Positions 1-6,611 of a stretch of DNA of 6,611 nt are shown here, in pieces (within the stretch, counting starts at the first letter, position 1; every line of letters starts with the position of its first letter). The position numbers were made by a program, and so were the translations under genes. A model generated the notes under the pieces. That model did not search any database. It saw nothing but the letters and a program-made list of their open reading frames with translations, and was not told the origin of the DNA. Location: assembly GCA_023251005.1 (NCBI GenBank), contig JAHEZR010000041.1, positions 1 to 6,611 of the forward strand, given 5' to 3'. The DNA is from Ignavibacteriota bacterium. Its GTDB lineage: Bacteria > Bacteroidota > UBA10030 > JAHEZR01.

Positions 1-726
1 GACCCACCAACACTTCCCGAGCACGAGCGCGACAGCTACAGCGGACCGTGTCAAGAGCTTCTCGATCATCCGGCCATCGTCGCTATTCTTCGTGAAATCA
101 TCGCTCCGGACCTCTCACCAGAATGGAGCGAACCTTCATACGACAAGGTGCCCGAGGTTTCGGCTGCCTATGGGTTTCGATGTGATAATTCCTTCTATGT
201 CATCCGCCACCACGATACCGAGACACCCTTCCACCCGCACAACGGTGGGCCGAACATGGGTCCATCGCACAACTATCAGTTCGTCAACGGGAAAATGTTC
301 TCGCCAGCTGTTCGGGTGGCCTGGGAGTTGAATCCTGTCAAAATGAACGGTGGAGGGACACTTTTCCTCTCGGGCAGCCACAAGAGCAACTACGATGTCT
401 CCAAGGAATTTTTGAAGCCCGATGGCCCAGGATGGGAAAGCTATGAATGTCCGGCAGGCTCGGCAGTGATCTTCTCAGAGAATGTTTGCCATGGAAGCGC
501 GCCCTGGAAGGACACTTCCCAACCACGCATGGTGATCTTCAATCACTACATGCATTATTGCATGCGCTTTCATCGGTCCGTGCCGCACCCGAAGACGATT
601 GAGGCCATGCCGCCGATGCGCCAAACTCTTTTTCGTGATGTCTGGATGTTTGATCATCAGAAGGATAAGGTTTACCCGAACAGCTATTATGGACCCGACA
701 ACCGGGCACGCGGTCGGGGGCTGTGA
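1..726 (+). CDS. Phytanoyl-CoA dioxygenase (PhyH) family protein, 5'-truncated by window edge
   Basis: The frame is open from base 1 to the TGA at 724-726, so 241 C-terminal residues are visible and the start lies outside the window. Family knowledge: PhyH proteins are Fe(II)/2-oxoglutarate oxygenases with a double-stranded beta-helix fold that hydroxylate small molecules. Seen: a stretch VAWELNPV followed by GGGTLFLSGSHKSNY, the typical PhyH core, then VCHGSAPW with His164 (visible numbering) and Arg176 twelve residues on, fitting the distal iron ligand and the 2-oxoglutarate-binding Arg. The proximal HxD/E is not clear: FHPHNGG (His78-Pro-His80) sits where it is expected but has no acid, and HHD at 70-72 is the only HxD nearby. 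The substrate cannot be predicted. The next reading frame begins 37 bases downstream with its own SD. An internal GTG at 148 is not the real start, because the homologous-looking frame continues upstream of it. Confidence 0.85.
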   Translation, partial: DPPTLPEHERDSYSGPCQELLDHPAIVAILREIIAPDLSPEWSEPSYDKVPEVSAAYGFRCDNSFYVIRHHDTETPFHPHNGGPNMGPSHNYQFVNGKMFSPAVRVAWELNPVKMNGGGTLFLSGSHKSNYDVSKEFLKPDGPGWESYECPAGSAVIFSENVCHGSAPWKDTSQPRMVIFNHYMHYCMRFHRSVPHPKTIEAMPPMRQTLFRDVWMFDHQKDKVYPNSYYGPDNRARGRGL

Positions 727-748
727 AATTTCTATTTCGAGCAAGTTT

Positions 749-756
749 AAGGAGGA
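749..756 (+). promoter_or_regulatory. Strong Shine-Dalgarno for the NTF2-like frame
   Basis: AAGGAGGA lies 7 bases before the ATG at 764. It supports real translation initiation at that ATG and so supports the idea that the short frame is the 5' end of a once-functional gene. Confidence 0.7.
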
Positions 757-763
757 CCGATAG

Positions 764-964
764 ATGGGCACACCCGCCGGAGCGATCCTTACTCCCCCTC
801 AACAGAAAATGGTCGAGCTGTGGGACAAACACACCGCGGCTGAATTTCAGGCGCACGACGTTGAAGCAACGCTCGCGACCATGACACCCAATCCACATTT
901 GAACAACATCCCGGTAATGACAGGAGGAATGAAAACTTTGTGGGTTCATTCTTTGTTTGAATGA
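764..964 (+). pseudogene. Truncated NTF2/SnoaL-like protein (N-terminal remnant)
   Basis: A 66-codon frame with a good SD. Residues 1-55 fit the start of a family of NTF2/SnoaL-fold proteins that I recall beginning with LTP.QQK.V.LW..H..AEF, then a D.EATLATM segment and a VPVMTGG segment; all three are visible here (LTPPQQKMVELWDKH, DVEATLATM, IPVMTGG). Intact members of that family are about 150 residues or longer, continuing with a G..ELR.FY stretch and the rest of the cone-shaped domain. Here the last 11 residues after MTGGM match nothing I know and the frame ends in TGA. The other two forward frames just after the break do not restore the pattern, so a simple frameshift is unlikely and a deletion or a junction near position 930 is favoured. 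It follows the PhyH gene by 37 bases and was probably co-transcribed with it. A 66-residue product could not form the full fold. Confidence 0.6.
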
Positions 965-1047
965 ACGCTGACTTCACAATTACGCTTTTAGTTGTCTAAG
1001 TCTCATACTCCAAAAGCATTTGAACAAAATGAAAGGAGCAATGCATT

Positions 1048-1476
1048 ATGGCTGTTCGAACCGCTAACGCTGTTTGGGAAGGTAATCTTCCTCAGGGAAA
1101 AGGTCGGATGAGATTTGGAAATGGAGCCTTTGAGGGAGCCTATTCCTTTTCCTCCCGTTTTGAAGAAGGAACCGGGACTAATCCCGAAGAGCTAATTGCC
1201 GCCGCACATGCCGGCTGCTATTCGATGGCTTTCTCCCACGGTTTGGCCACAGCAGGATTCACTCCGAAGCGTGTGAGCACCACGGCGAAGGTGCACCTGG
1301 AGAAAGTGGCGGAAGGATTCAAGATTACAACGATCGAGTTAAACACAGAGGGTGAGGTACCAGGGATCGATGAGAAGAAATTTCTCGAGCTGGCTGATAC
1401 AGCGAAAAAGAATTGTCCGGTTTCCAAACTGGTGACTGGGGCAGAGGTTAAGCTTAACGCAAAACTACTGAGGTAG
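1048..1476 (+). CDS. osmC: OsmC family peroxiredoxin (organic hydroperoxide reductase)
   Basis: The 142-residue product matches E. coli OsmC (143 residues) along its length, including the start region (AVWEGNLPQGKG), RFEEGTGTNPEELIAAAHAGC, GFTP and the C-terminal KNCPVSKL. Family role: a cytoplasmic, homodimeric thiol peroxidase that reduces organic hydroperoxides and protects against oxidative stress. Seen: the peroxidatic Cys57 and resolving Cys123, with Arg37 and Glu47 in the positions of the active-site Arg and Glu of E. coli OsmC. All key residues are present, so it should be active. Start choice: the ATG at 1048 has AAAGGAG at 1032-1038; the nearer ATG at 1041 is in another frame and soon meets a stop. 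The pattern is OsmC proper rather than Ohr. The gene converges with the minus-strand hydrolase gene, leaving 32 bases between stops, with no obvious terminator hairpin. The upstream 80 bases are AT-rich and probably hold its own promoter, but I cannot identify one firmly. Confidence 0.95.
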   Translation: MAVRTANAVWEGNLPQGKGRMRFGNGAFEGAYSFSSRFEEGTGTNPEELIAAAHAGCYSMAFSHGLATAGFTPKRVSTTAKVHLEKVAEGFKITTIELNTEGEVPGIDEKKFLELADTAKKNCPVSKLVTGAEVKLNAKLLR

Positions 1477-1508
1477 GTGGTTGGCTTGAAAGAGGAGATC
1501 GAGGTATC

Positions 1509-2777
1509 TCACCTGATCAAGACCATGCGTCGGTGTTGAACCAAGCCACTCGACTGTAGTCTGTAGAAGTAGACCCCAGAAGGCAGGTTGTCACCCTTGA
1601 ATACGTCCGAATGCTGACCAGCATCTAGTTTGCCCTCCACTAATGTTGCAACCTCACGTCCTAATAGATCGAACACTTTGAGTGACACGAATCCCAAATC
1701 CCCAATCTCAAATCGGATCGTCGTTGTCGGATTGAAAGGGTTAGGGTAATTTTGTGTAAGGTTGAAGTGAACAGGTGCAACGTTTTCTGATTTTTCAACG
1801 GCTGTCGCCGTAGATTTAAGAAACCAACTCACGGTGGTTGGGTCTGTCTTGAAAAACCTCAGAAGGATCTGCGCAACTTTCAATCGGCCTGATGTTGACG
1901 GATGTGTGCCGTCCGATTGAAAGTCCGCGCACTCCCAGATGAGTCCATCGCTCCGCGGTCTTAATCCATCTGCCCAGAGGTACCCTCCCCAGGCGAGCCA
2001 TGGAGCTCTGGGATTGTTCCCTGAGTATGAAAGTGATGTGTCTCCGTTGATTTGTTTTTCGATGAGCCATTTCACTGCGAAGCCAGATTCGTAAGCATAA
2101 GGTTCGGGATTCAGGTTCGTAGTTGCATAGCCACCGTACGTTCTACTTGACCAGTAGGCGATTTTCACGTTGGGGAACCGCGACCTCAGGATCCGCGCGA
2201 TCGCTTCGAATTCGCTTTGCAAGGTCAATGCATGAGTTGGAAATGATTGTGTCGGACTGGCGTCTGCTTCTTTGACCCATGCAACCTGAACTTGTTGTCC
2301 CGTGACACCAGCGCTTGCGAGTCGTTGATCAACTACCGTCCAGAACATTGCGCTGGGATTCGAGATCATCGCTGCGGTTTGACCGCCTTGCGCACCGTCA
2401 ACTATCAGGACCTTAGAATTTTTAGTGTGATCGGTATCAGCGATCGTTTTGAACATCGAGAATTCCTGAGTCGCATTAGACATCCCAATCGAAAGGAGGA
2501 CGATTTTGCCATTGAGGAAATCAGGAGATCCTGTGCCGCTGAGTGGCTGAACTTGTCGGGCGAACGCCAAGCCAACTGAATCGTGAAAAAGTGGTCGCTT
2601 GTTATTTCCGCCGGGGTAGAATCCACCCTGATAGCCCTTGTAGAGTCCAGTTCCTAAAGTATCAAGAGAACTCAGCCCAACAGAAGTCTTTGCACAATCC
2701 TGGCCGAAGATTGGTCTGCATAGCATTACGAAGACGCCAAGCCCCAAAAGGTTGATTCGATAGATGCGATTCATCAT
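1509..2777 (-). CDS. Secreted SGNH/SASA-like hydrolase with C-terminal T9SS sorting domain
   Basis: A 422-residue protein in three parts. Residues 1-25 are a signal peptide (Arg4, Arg7, hydrophobic 10-19, likely cleaved after IFG); Cys20 is not in a good lipobox. Residues about 88-315 look like an SGNH hydrolase, closest in my reading to the sialate O-acetylesterase (SASA) type: LLSIGMSN (Ser100 as nucleophile, block I), DGAQGGQT (127-134, oxyanion Gly), VAWVKEAD (165-172, resembling W.GE.D of SASA proteins) and DGTHPS with Asp289 and His292 completing the triad. Residues about 339-422 are a T9SS type A sorting domain: NLTQNYPNPFNPTTTIRF, VFDLLGREV, LPSGVYFYRL and a basic C-terminus. The protein should cross the outer membrane by T9SS and act on an ester outside the cell, possibly an acetylated glycan; the substrate is inference. 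Met99 replaces the usual Asp or Gln before Asn101. The start is ATG-ATG with only a weak SD. It is divergent from nadE (147 bases apart) and apparently monocistronic. Confidence 0.85.
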   Translation of the reverse strand: MMNRIYRINLLGLGVFVMLCRPIFGQDCAKTSVGLSSLDTLGTGLYKGYQGGFYPGGNNKRPLFHDSVGLAFARQVQPLSGTGSPDFLNGKIVLLSIGMSNATQEFSMFKTIADTDHTKNSKVLIVDGAQGGQTAAMISNPSAMFWTVVDQRLASAGVTGQQVQVAWVKEADASPTQSFPTHALTLQSEFEAIARILRSRFPNVKIAYWSSRTYGGYATTNLNPEPYAYESGFAVKWLIEKQINGDTSLSYSGNNPRAPWLAWGGYLWADGLRPRSDGLIWECADFQSDGTHPSTSGRLKVAQILLRFFKTDPTTVSWFLKSTATAVEKSENVAPVHFNLTQNYPNPFNPTTTIRFEIGDLGFVSLKVFDLLGREVATLVEGKLDAGQHSDVFKGDNLPSGVYFYRLQSSGLVQHRRMVLIR

Positions 2778-2924
2778 GATTCAATCAGCACATCACTAGC
2801 AATTTTGATGGTATTGGATTGTAGAGGTCCATCGTTTCCCTCGCATAATTTGGGCTTTTTCTGGATTAATCTCAAGTTGGCGGCTTAGTCACGGTCTTGA
2901 TTTCAGGCTCAATTCTGCTTAGAT

Positions 2925-3776
2925 TTGGTCTCGGTGGAAACGACAAGCAAAGATAATCAAGGTCTGCTGCTGAACACGAAGCTTGTCCGCAAGCTGCTCG
3001 TGGATTTCATTAGAGACGAAATCACGAACGCTGGCGTGAACCGGGGTGTCATCGGGCTCTCAGGGGGAGTGGATTCTGCTGTGGTGGCTTATCTCACGGC
3101 CGAAGCCCTCGGAAAGGAAAACGTCTTCTGTGTTCTCTTACCTTACAAAACAAGCAGCCCTGACAGCCTGGAAGACGCAAAACTAATTGCCGATACACTT
3201 GGTGTGCGAAGCGATGTCATTGATATCACAAGCATCGCAGACGCGTATATTGAAAAAACATCTCATCTCTCAAATGTTCGGAGAGGAAACTTCCTCGCTC
3301 GAATAAGAATGGTTGTCCTATATGATCGCTCAGCTCGCGAAAAGGCTCTCGTCGTCGGCACAAGCAATAAGACCGAGTTGATGTTGGGGTACGGAACCAT
3401 TTACGGCGACACCGCATGTGGAATAAATCCCCTCGGTGATCTCTATAAATCTCAAGTGTGGCAGCTCGCTGAGGCTCTAGGAGTACCCGAACACATTGTA
3501 AAGAAAATGCCAACAGCCGACTTGTGGGTGGGTCAGACAGATGAGGGTGAACTTGGATTCTCGTATGCTGAAGTGGATAAACTTTTGTACTACATGATTG
3601 ATGAAAGAAGAAACGACGATGAATTGCTCGAGCTCGGCTTCTCCAGGACCTTTATCAGCAAAGTGCACGGACTCGTTCAGAAGAATCAATTCAAACGGCA
3701 ACCACCTACGATTGCAAAAATCTCCCACCGCACTGTCAATGTAGATTTCCGCTACGCCCGCGACTGGGGTATCTGA
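2925..3776 (+). CDS. nadE: NAD synthetase, ammonia-dependent type
   Basis: Catalyses the last step of NAD synthesis, deamido-NAD + ATP + ammonia to NAD + AMP + PPi, in the cytoplasm. The 283-residue product has the length of single-domain NadE (about 270-280) and no N-terminal glutaminase domain, so it should use free ammonia or be fed by a separate amidase. Seen: the pyrophosphatase P-loop SGGVDS (46-51), GTSNKTELMLGYGTIYGD (145-162), NPLGDLYKSQVW (168-179), PTADLWVGQTDE (196-207) and a C-terminal FKRQPPTIAKIS segment, all typical and intact. Start: no ATG is available. The frame opens after a stop at 2898-2900 and offers TTG at 2925 or GTG at 2934; neither has a clear SD. Either start keeps the whole core, so the true N-terminus may be 3 residues shorter. 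It is divergent from the hydrolase gene and 92 bases upstream of rsmI on the same strand. Confidence 0.95.
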   Translation: MVSVETTSKDNQGLLLNTKLVRKLLVDFIRDEITNAGVNRGVIGLSGGVDSAVVAYLTAEALGKENVFCVLLPYKTSSPDSLEDAKLIADTLGVRSDVIDITSIADAYIEKTSHLSNVRRGNFLARIRMVVLYDRSAREKALVVGTSNKTELMLGYGTIYGDTACGINPLGDLYKSQVWQLAEALGVPEHIVKKMPTADLWVGQTDEGELGFSYAEVDKLLYYMIDERRNDDELLELGFSRTFISKVHGLVQKNQFKRQPPTIAKISHRTVNVDFRYARDWGI

Positions 3777-3868
3777 GAACTGTTTCCTTCAGAGTTCAGC
3801 AGTTCGGACGCTTCCGAATTCACACTCCAGCTTTCTCGAGCTTTTACCAATCAACCTGCAACGGAAAA

Positions 3869-4555
3869 ATGCCGGAAGAAATAGAGAAGGGTACTCTCTA
3901 CATCGTCGCAACGCCAATCGGCAACCTGGATGATATCAGCTTTCGGGCTGTGAAGATCCTCTCCGGTGTTAACGCAATCGCTGCCGAAGATACTCGAACG
4001 ACGAAAGTCCTTCTCGATCACCTGAAAATCAGGAAAGAGTTGATCAGCTACTACAGCTATAACGAAATGAGGCGGGCACCCTACATCATCGATCGCCTTA
4101 AGCAACGTGAAAGTATCGCTGTTGTCTCCGATGCAGGAACCCCGGGGATTTCAGATCCTGCTTATCATATCATTCATGAGGCAGTCGAGGCAGGAATCAC
4201 AGTCAAAGCGATCCCTGGCGCCGCAGCTTTTCTCCAGGCCTTGATAGTCAGTGGCTTTCCTACACATCGATTTGTGTTCGAGGGTTTCCTTCCATTGAAG
4301 AAGGGGAGGAAGAAGAGAATTCAAGACCTGTCAGAGGAGGGGAGGACGGTAGTCCTTTATGAATCCCCCCATCGTTTGATTCGGACTCTGCAAGAACTTC
4401 AAGGGGCACTTGGCGACCGAGAAATTGCCATGGGTCGGGAACTGACGAAGAAATTTGAGGAGGTTCTTCGCGGAAGAATCTCTGAGGTTCTGCAGGCCCT
4501 CTCTTTGAAGAAATTGAGGGGGGAGTTCGTAATTGTCATTGCGGGAAAGGAGTAG
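3869..4555 (+). CDS. rsmI: 16S rRNA (cytidine(1402)-2'-O)-methyltransferase
   Basis: RsmI uses S-adenosylmethionine to methylate the 2'-O of C1402 in the decoding centre of 16S rRNA. The 228-residue product shows the tetrapyrrole-methylase-like fold with the family motifs in order: TLYIVATPIGNLDDIS (9-24), AAEDTRTT (38-45), VVSDAGTPGISDP (85-97), IPGAAA (115-120), FEGFLP..KGRK (137-148), YESPHRL (164-170) and GRELTKKFEE (189-198). In IPGAAA the usual Ser of PGPSA is Ala, a change I believe occurs in other family members too. It is shorter than the E. coli protein (286 residues) because it lacks the small C-terminal helix-turn-helix extension; short forms of about 220-235 residues are usual in FCB bacteria. 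The ATG at 3869 starts directly before the conserved core and has only a weak SD (CGGAAAA). It may be co-transcribed with nadE; the 92-base gap shows no convincing terminator. groES follows after 186 bases with its own promoter. Confidence 0.95.
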   Translation: MPEEIEKGTLYIVATPIGNLDDISFRAVKILSGVNAIAAEDTRTTKVLLDHLKIRKELISYYSYNEMRRAPYIIDRLKQRESIAVVSDAGTPGISDPAYHIIHEAVEAGITVKAIPGAAAFLQALIVSGFPTHRFVFEGFLPLKKGRKKRIQDLSEEGRTVVLYESPHRLIRTLQELQGALGDREIAMGRELTKKFEEVLRGRISEVLQALSLKKLRGEFVIVIAGKE

Positions 4556-4605
4556 ATCGGAATTCCTTGTTGGTTTTTCCATCTCCTATAATCTTCCTAA
4601 GGGTC

Positions 4606-4633
4606 TTGACATTTGGTTTTTTTTTATTATATT
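4606..4633 (+). promoter_or_regulatory. Sigma-70-like promoter of groESL
   Basis: TTGACA at 4606-4611 (6 of 6 consensus) and TATATT at 4628-4633 (5 of 6), with a 16-base spacer containing a run of nine T. Transcription would begin around 4640, inside the CIRCE operator, so HrcA bound there would block the polymerase. This is a housekeeping-sigma type promoter, not the TTG/TAnnTTTG type of Bacteroidia. A separate perfect TATAAT at 4587-4592 lacks a good -35 box and is not called. Confidence 0.8.
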
Positions 4634-4634
4634 A

Positions 4635-4661
4635 TTAGCACTCTTTCTCAAAGAGTGCTAA
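4635..4661 (+). promoter_or_regulatory. CIRCE operator (HrcA binding site)
   Basis: TTAGCACTC at 4635-4643, nine bases, GAGTGCTAA at 4653-4661: an exact match to the CIRCE consensus TTAGCACTC-N9-GAGTGCTAA. The symmetry runs further, giving perfect 15-base arms (4632-4646 and 4650-4664) around a 3-base CTC centre. CIRCE is bound as DNA by the repressor HrcA, whose activity depends on GroEL, which gives feedback control of chaperonin level during heat shock. It directly follows the -10 box and lies 80 bases before the groES ATG. It implies that the genome encodes hrcA elsewhere. Confidence 0.97.
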
Positions 4662-4682
4662 TAAAGTCATCCAACCCTTAGT

Positions 4683-4703
4683 CCTTTGTTCTAGAAACCA
4701 AGG
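4683..4703 (+). other. Imperfect hairpin in the groES 5' untranslated region
   Basis: CCTTTGTT (4683-4690) can pair with AACCAAGG (4696-4703), eight positions with one T/C mismatch, around a 5-base CTAGA loop. It lies in the leader between CIRCE and the SD. It has no following T run, so it is not a terminator. It could affect leader stability; a chance fold is also possible. Confidence 0.3.
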
Positions 4704-4725
4704 ATCAAAGAGTTCTTAAAACCGA

Positions 4726-4735
4726 TAAGGAGGTG
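4726..4735 (+). promoter_or_regulatory. Full-length Shine-Dalgarno of groES
   Basis: TAAGGAGGTG is complementary over ten bases to the usual 3' end of bacterial 16S rRNA (CACCUCCUUA). Its AGGAGG core ends 8 bases before the ATG at 4742. It predicts very strong initiation and fixes the groES start. Confidence 0.85.
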
Positions 4736-4741
4736 TAACCT

Positions 4742-5023
4742 ATGAAGATCAAACCCTTAGCAGATCGCGTAATTGTCCGACCCGCCCCCGCAGAAGAGAA
4801 AACTAAAGGGGGAATTATCCTTCCGGATACCGCTAAAGAGAAGCCTGTCCAGGGGGAAGTGGTTGCAATAGGTCCAGGAAAGACTGAGGACGGAAAGCGC
4901 ATCCCAGTGGAAGTAAAAGTGGGTGATAAGGTTTTGTACGGCAAGTATTCTGGGACTGAAGTCACGCTTGACGGCGAGGAGCTTCTCATCATGAGAGAAA
5001 GCGATATCTTCGCAATTCTATGA
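4742..5023 (+). CDS. groES: Co-chaperonin GroES (Hsp10)
   Basis: The 93-residue product is close to the usual 94-97. GroES forms the seven-subunit lid that closes the GroEL folding chamber in the cytoplasm. Seen: N-terminal [19 protein letters not shown], the mobile loop that touches GroEL (about residues 18-35, with [14 protein letters not shown]), GEVVAIGPG (38-46), [17 protein letters not shown] and the C-terminal [12 protein letters not shown]. The hydrophobic IIL of the mobile loop that docks on GroEL is intact. It is the first gene of the CIRCE-controlled operon and lies 77 bases before groEL, with which it should be co-transcribed. Confidence 0.98.
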   Translation: MKIKPLADRVIVRPAPAEEKTKGGIILPDTAKEKPVQGEVVAIGPGKTEDGKRIPVEVKVGDKVLYGKYSGTEVTLDGEELLIMRESDIFAIL

Positions 5024-5027
5024 TTCC

Positions 5028-5050
5028 GATTTGACCGTCGGTTCCAAATC
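5028..5050 (+). other. Hairpin in the groES-groEL intergenic region
   Basis: GATTTG (5028-5033) pairs with CAAATC (5045-5050), and ACC (5034-5036) with GGT (5040-5042), leaving a GTC loop and a 2-base bulge (5043-5044). It starts 5 bases after the groES stop. There is no T run, so it is not a standard terminator. In Agrobacterium the groESL message is cut between the two genes; whether this hairpin plays such a role is inference. Confidence 0.4.
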
Positions 5051-5083
5051 ACACAGACTATTTTGAAGTAATCAAATACACGT

Positions 5084-6611
<1,528 letters not shown>

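Noticed and set aside
922..964. AGGAGGA followed by ATG as a tiny separate gene start
   Set aside because: There is no spacing between the SD-like run and the ATG, and only 11 codons follow; GGAGGA simply encodes Gly-Gly of the NTF2-like frame.
973..1000. TTCACA - 16 bases - TCTAAG as an osmC promoter
   Set aside because: The -10 matches at only 4 of 6 positions and the region is AT-rich, so such matches are expected by chance.
2897..2925. TTGATT - 17 bases - TAGATT as a nadE promoter
   Set aside because: Each box matches consensus at only 4 of 6 positions, and it would place transcription start at or after the TTG start codon; too weak to call.
3777..3805. GAACTG...CAGTTC inverted repeat after nadE
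   Set aside because: Six-base arms with a 17-base loop and no T run; expected by chance and not a terminator.
4587..4592. Perfect TATAAT box upstream of the main groES promoter
   Set aside because: No -35 box at a suitable distance: TTGTTG at 4567 leaves only a 14-base spacer. The promoter next to CIRCE explains the operon better.
4559..4625. GGAATTCC palindrome and a run of nine T after rsmI as a terminator
   Set aside because: The palindrome has no loop and is about 50 bases from the T run, and no GC-rich stem adjoins the T run, which lies in the groES promoter spacer.

Overview
The window looks like a chromosomal contig from a Gram-negative bacterium of the FCB (Fibrobacteres-Chlorobi-Bacteroidetes) superphylum. 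Two things point there. The secreted protein on the minus strand ends in a type IX secretion (T9SS) sorting domain with the YPNPFNPTT motif. The GroEL sequence also resembles those of Chlorobi and Ignavibacteria as I remember them. A near-consensus TTGACA/TATATT promoter, a perfect CIRCE element and strong Shine-Dalgarno (SD) sites argue against a typical Bacteroidia genome. The exact lineage cannot be fixed from this sequence.

Layout. Positions 1-726 hold the 3' part of a phytanoyl-CoA dioxygenase-like (PhyH) gene, cut by the left edge. After 37 bases comes a short reading frame (764-964) that starts like an NTF2/SnoaL-fold protein but loses the family pattern after about 55 residues and stops; it looks like a gene remnant or a joined junction. 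A complete osmC-type peroxidase gene follows (1048-1476). It converges with a minus-strand gene (1509-2777) for a secreted SGNH/SASA-like hydrolase carrying the T9SS tail. Read rightward from there are nadE (NAD synthetase, 2925-3776), rsmI (16S rRNA C1402 2'-O-methyltransferase, 3869-4555) and the heat-shock operon groES-groEL (4742 to beyond the right edge).

How the genes work together. Only groES-groEL forms a clear operon: one promoter overlapped by the HrcA operator CIRCE, strong ribosome binding sites and a hairpin between the two genes. nadE and rsmI are housekeeping genes in the same direction, 92 bases apart, perhaps co-transcribed. PhyH, the NTF2-like remnant and osmC share a strand, but nothing shows a common pathway.

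I see no convincing new multi-gene system. The points most worth a second look are a 22-residue insertion in the GroEL intermediate domain, the truncated NTF2-like gene sitting at a base-composition step, and the T9SS-exported hydrolase with a Met in place of the usual Asp or Gln of block I.
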